Assembly (NCBI GenBank): GCA_946631345.1
Contig: CAMPAA010000139.1
Span: forward strand, 1 to 8,273
DNA: 8,273 nucleotides
DNA from: an uncultured Verrucomicrobiota bacterium
Lineage (GTDB): Bacteria > Verrucomicrobiota > Kiritimatiellia > RFP12 > UBA1067
Direction of reading: 5' to 3'
A model generated the notes under the pieces. It was not told the DNA's origin. It saw only the letters and a program-made list of their open reading frames with translations, and made no database searches. Every line of letters starts with the position of its first letter. Position 1 is the first letter of the stretch. The position numbers and the translations under genes are program-made. Below are positions 6,095-8,273 of the stretch, piece after piece.

Positions 6095-8273
6095 TTACTC
6101 CTCGTCGCTTACGGTCTTCGCGGCCTCTTCCGACTTGCGGGCCTGGGCGCTTGGCGTTGGCTTGTATCCGTAGCCGTAGCCATAACCATAGCCGTAGCCG
6201 TACTTGCTGCGGTATCCGTAGTGCCCATGCTGCGAGAACGCCCCGCCCATCGCACCGGTCTCAACATCGTTTACGACGATGCCGAGCACGGTGGCACCGG
6301 CCTCGGCCAGGTTGCGCGCCGCAGACTGTATCGGACGGAAATGTGTGCGGTCCGGGCAGCACATGATCATCACGCCATCCACCATCGACGCAAGCGTCAT
6401 TACGTCGCCGACGATTCCGAACGGCGGCGAGTCGATGATTATGCGGTCATAATGCTCGCGCGCCCACGCAAAGAAGTCGGAGACGATATGGGAACCCATG
6501 ATAGACGCTGGGTCAACGCCTTCAGGCTGGAGCGAGGCTATCACATCAAGGTTCTCAACGCCGGACTTGTTCACGAGCGCGTTGAAATCGCACTCGGAGC
6601 CCTTCTGCAGGTTGTGGGAGAAGGAATGTTCCTTGTCGAGATTCTGAAGGCCCCAGACCTTGGCCAGACGCGGACGGCGGAGGTCGAAGTCCACAAGAAG
6701 CGTCTTGCGGCGCGCCTGCGCATTGGAGATGGCCAGCGAACAGCTCGTGATCGACTTGCCTTCGCCAGGCTGGGTGGACATCACCAGTAGCACCTTGTTG
6801 ATCTCCGCATATCGGGGAGAGTCCAGAAGGTTGCGAAGCCCGGCGATTGCCTCGGCGAACTGGGAGTACTTGTTCTCCGAAATGAACTTAGCCACCTCCT
6901 CGCGCTTTTTCCTGCGGACATGCGGCAGCACGGCAAGCACCTTGAGGGCGAGACGGCTTTCGATATCGGCCAGAGACACGATAGTGTCTTCCAGATGGTC
7001 AAGAACCAGCACAAACAGCAAACCAAGCGCGAGCGACGCCGCGATGCCTACCGCGAAGATAACGATCGGGTTCGGCAACACAGGCTTGGAGGGAACGTTC
7101 GCCGGACGCCCGACCCGGACGATTTCGTTGTTCGCCTCCGCAGCGATGCGGGCGGTGTTCTCATCCTGCTGGAGCTGCTTCAGAAGCTGAGACGATATCT
7201 CCTTCTCGCTTTCGATCTGCGTCAACCCGGATTCGGCCGAAATTATCTTCTGGTCGATATCCGCCAGTGCGGCGGTCATCCTGTCACGGTTCTTCTTGTG
7301 GACGGCGAGCTGGTTGCGGAATGCGGCGAGGTTTCCGTGGGCCGTCGCAAGCGCGCGCGAAACGGATTCGGTGAACTGCTGCTTGAGAATCTCCAGGTTC
7401 TTCTGCTTTACGCGAACGTCCGGATGGTTCTTGGTGAATGAGGTCAGCAGAGAATTCAGTTCCATCTGGCACTTCTGCATATCCGTGTACGCCTGCCCGA
7501 TCTCCGAGGAGCGCGGCACGGCCGAGGGGAGCGCGCCGAAGTCTTCTGGAGTTTCCTGTGCGGCCTCAAGCACCTTCTCCCATTCGGCGGCGCTCGTCAC
7601 CTCCGTTTCGAGGGCGAGGACGTCGGAAGTTACCTTCTGCAGGGACTGCTGGAGTATCTCGCGCTCGCTGCGCAGGTTGTCCACCTTGTGCTTCTTGCGG
7701 AACGCAAGAAGATCTGCGGCAACCTTTTCGTCCATGCGGCGCTGCTTCTCAACCTGTTCATGGATCTGCGCAACCGCCTTGTCGCAGCGCAGCTTGTTCT
7801 CTTCATCCGTGAACGTCTCGATGGCCTCGGCGTATGCGTTTGCGAGGGCGGCGGCGAGCTGCGGAGATGCAGAGCGCACGGCGATCGTTATGAGACGCGA
7901 ATGGCGGATGAGCTCAAGCTGGGATTCGACAAGCGCCTCCACGAGCTCCTGGTCCGACACCGTAGACGCCGGGAAGTTTGCGCGGTACTGCTGCATGATC
8001 TTCGTGACGATCTTCTCTGAGCGCCAATCGGAAAGGCGGGTATTGAACACTTCCTCGTAGGTGTTTCCGTAGTCGACCTCGGTCATCTGCCCCAGAGTGC
8101 CCTGATTCGACTGGGAGCCGCGCATCTGCACTGTGAACTCGGACTTGGCCTCGTAGATCGTGGGCGATATTCGATACACGGCAAACGAGGCGACAAGACC
8201 GACGAGCAGAAACACAAGCACGGAAATCCAGCGCTGGGAAATCACGCGAAGCACGCGGGCGGGGGTAATCGTG
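6095..8273 (-). CDS. wzc: Wzc-type polysaccharide co-polymerase / BY-family tyrosine kinase (5' end beyond window)
   Basis: This inner-membrane protein controls chain length and export of a capsule or exopolysaccharide through cycles of tyrosine autophosphorylation. Positions count from the GTG at 8254 (719 residues), but the frame stays open through the window edge (six more codons) and that GTG lacks a ribosome site, so the true start is probably just outside. The Wzz domain opens with a membrane helix (about 10-29) and a conserved PTIYEAKSEF. Long helical, probably coiled-coil, stretches span about 145-235 and 285-365. A proline motif VPSKPVLPNP (387-396) precedes the second membrane helix (about 397-418). 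The cytoplasmic kinase has Walker A STQPGEGKS (493-501), Walker A' LLVDFDLRRP (519-528; D522, D524) and Walker B IIIDSPP (605-611; D608). The oligomerisation motif ExxRxxR reads E468-A471-R474, so its middle Arg is missing. The C-terminal tyrosine cluster has nine Tyr (679-697), seven in a Tyr-Gly repeat. The fused architecture is typical of Gram-negative bacteria. Confidence 0.95.
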   Translation of the reverse strand, partial: TITPARVLRVISQRWISVLVFLLVGLVASFAVYRISPTIYEAKSEFTVQMRGSQSNQGTLGQMTEVDYGNTYEEVFNTRLSDWRSEKIVTKIMQQYRANFPASTVSDQELVEALVESQLELIRHSRLITIAVRSASPQLAAALANAYAEAIETFTDEENKLRCDKAVAQIHEQVEKQRRMDEKVAADLLAFRKKHKVDNLRSEREILQQSLQKVTSDVLALETEVTSAAEWEKVLEAAQETPEDFGALPSAVPRSSEIGQAYTDMQKCQMELNSLLTSFTKNHPDVRVKQKNLEILKQQFTESVSRALATAHGNLAAFRNQLAVHKKNRDRMTAALADIDQKIISAESGLTQIESEKEISSQLLKQLQQDENTARIAAEANNEIVRVGRPANVPSKPVLPNPIVIFAVGIAASLALGLLFVLVLDHLEDTIVSLADIESRLALKVLAVLPHVRRKKREEVAKFISENKYSQFAEAIAGLRNLLDSPRYAEINKVLLVMSTQPGEGKSITSCSLAISNAQARRKTLLVDFDLRRPRLAKVWGLQNLDKEHSFSHNLQKGSECDFNALVNKSGVENLDVIASLQPEGVDPASIMGSHIVSDFFAWAREHYDRIIIDSPPFGIVGDVMTLASMVDGVMIMCCPDRTHFRPIQSAARNLAEAGATVLGIVVNDVETGAMGGAFSQHGHYGYRSKYGYGYGYGYGYGYKPTPSAQARKSEEAAKTVSDEE
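6098..6103 (-). promoter_or_regulatory. Probable ribosome binding site of rmlB inside the end of wzc
   Basis: GAGGAG on the minus strand forms the last two sense codons (Glu-Glu) of wzc and lies 11 nt before the rmlB ATG. The spacing is slightly long but the match to the Shine-Dalgarno core is good, and no closer candidate exists in the 8-nt gap. Confidence 0.6.
6164..6202 (-). repeat. Short tandem 6-bp repeat encoding Tyr-Gly dipeptides
   Basis: Thirteen codons near the 3' end of wzc encode YGYGYGYGYGYGY, residues 685-697 counted from the GTG at 8254. The DNA unit is TACGGC with synonymous changes (TAT, GGT, GGA), so it is an imperfect hexamer tandem array. Changing copy number by whole units would keep the reading frame and alter only the number of phosphorylatable tyrosines. 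Two more Tyr (679, 681) lie just upstream. The synonymous variation suggests the array is older than a fresh slippage expansion; this last point is inference. Confidence 0.9.

Noticed and set aside
8252..8254. GTG as the start of wzc
   Set aside because: No ribosome site precedes it, the frame remains open to the window edge, and Wzz domains usually have some residues before the first membrane helix; the gene is treated as partial.

Overview
This is a GC-rich (roughly 60% by eye), tightly packed bacterial window. It holds one tRNA gene on the plus strand and four consecutive protein genes on the minus strand. Every protein gene belongs to a recognisable family; I see no mobile element, CRISPR array or defence cassette. 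The fused Wzc-type chain-length regulator/tyrosine kinase points to a diderm (Gram-negative-type) bacterium. The phylum cannot be fixed from the sequence alone. Motif variants in GpmI, a short Mfd and an insertion in RmlB suggest a lineage away from Proteobacteria; a PVC-type lineage such as Kiritimatiellota or Lentisphaerota is a low-confidence guess.

Layout. Positions 1-55 hold nothing I can support. Positions 56-213 form a complete stand-alone tRNA-Gln(CUG) unit: a sigma70-like promoter with extended -10, the tRNA with encoded CCA, and an intrinsic terminator. From the right-hand edge, reading leftwards on the minus strand, come wzc (runs off the window at 8273, 5' end missing), rmlB/rfbB (6086-4935), gpmI (4934-3381) and mfd (3361-260). 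mfd converges on the tRNA unit, and about 46 bp separate its stop codon from the tRNA terminator.

How the genes fit together. The minus-strand genes are 8, 0 and 19 nt apart, which is the geometry of a single operon. wzc and rmlB belong to export and sugar-nucleotide supply for a surface polysaccharide: Wzc controls polymer length and export, and RmlB makes dTDP-4-keto-6-deoxyglucose, a precursor of rhamnose and related deoxysugars. gpmI (glycolytic phosphoglycerate mutase) and mfd (transcription-repair coupling factor) are housekeeping genes that do not obviously belong with them. Their position suggests the 3' end of a polysaccharide operon joined to, or reading into, a housekeeping gpmI-mfd pair.

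Most noteworthy points: an uninterrupted Tyr-Gly dipeptide repeat forming the C-terminal tyrosine cluster of Wzc; an Mfd that appears about 100 residues short between its UvrA-binding and RNA-polymerase-binding modules while keeping the UvrA contact residues; a stop codon directly abutting a start codon (TAG|ATG) at rmlB/gpmI; and a tRNA-Gln with discriminator A73 and a U1-A72 pair, which may hint at the indirect GatCAB route. No clearly novel system is evident.
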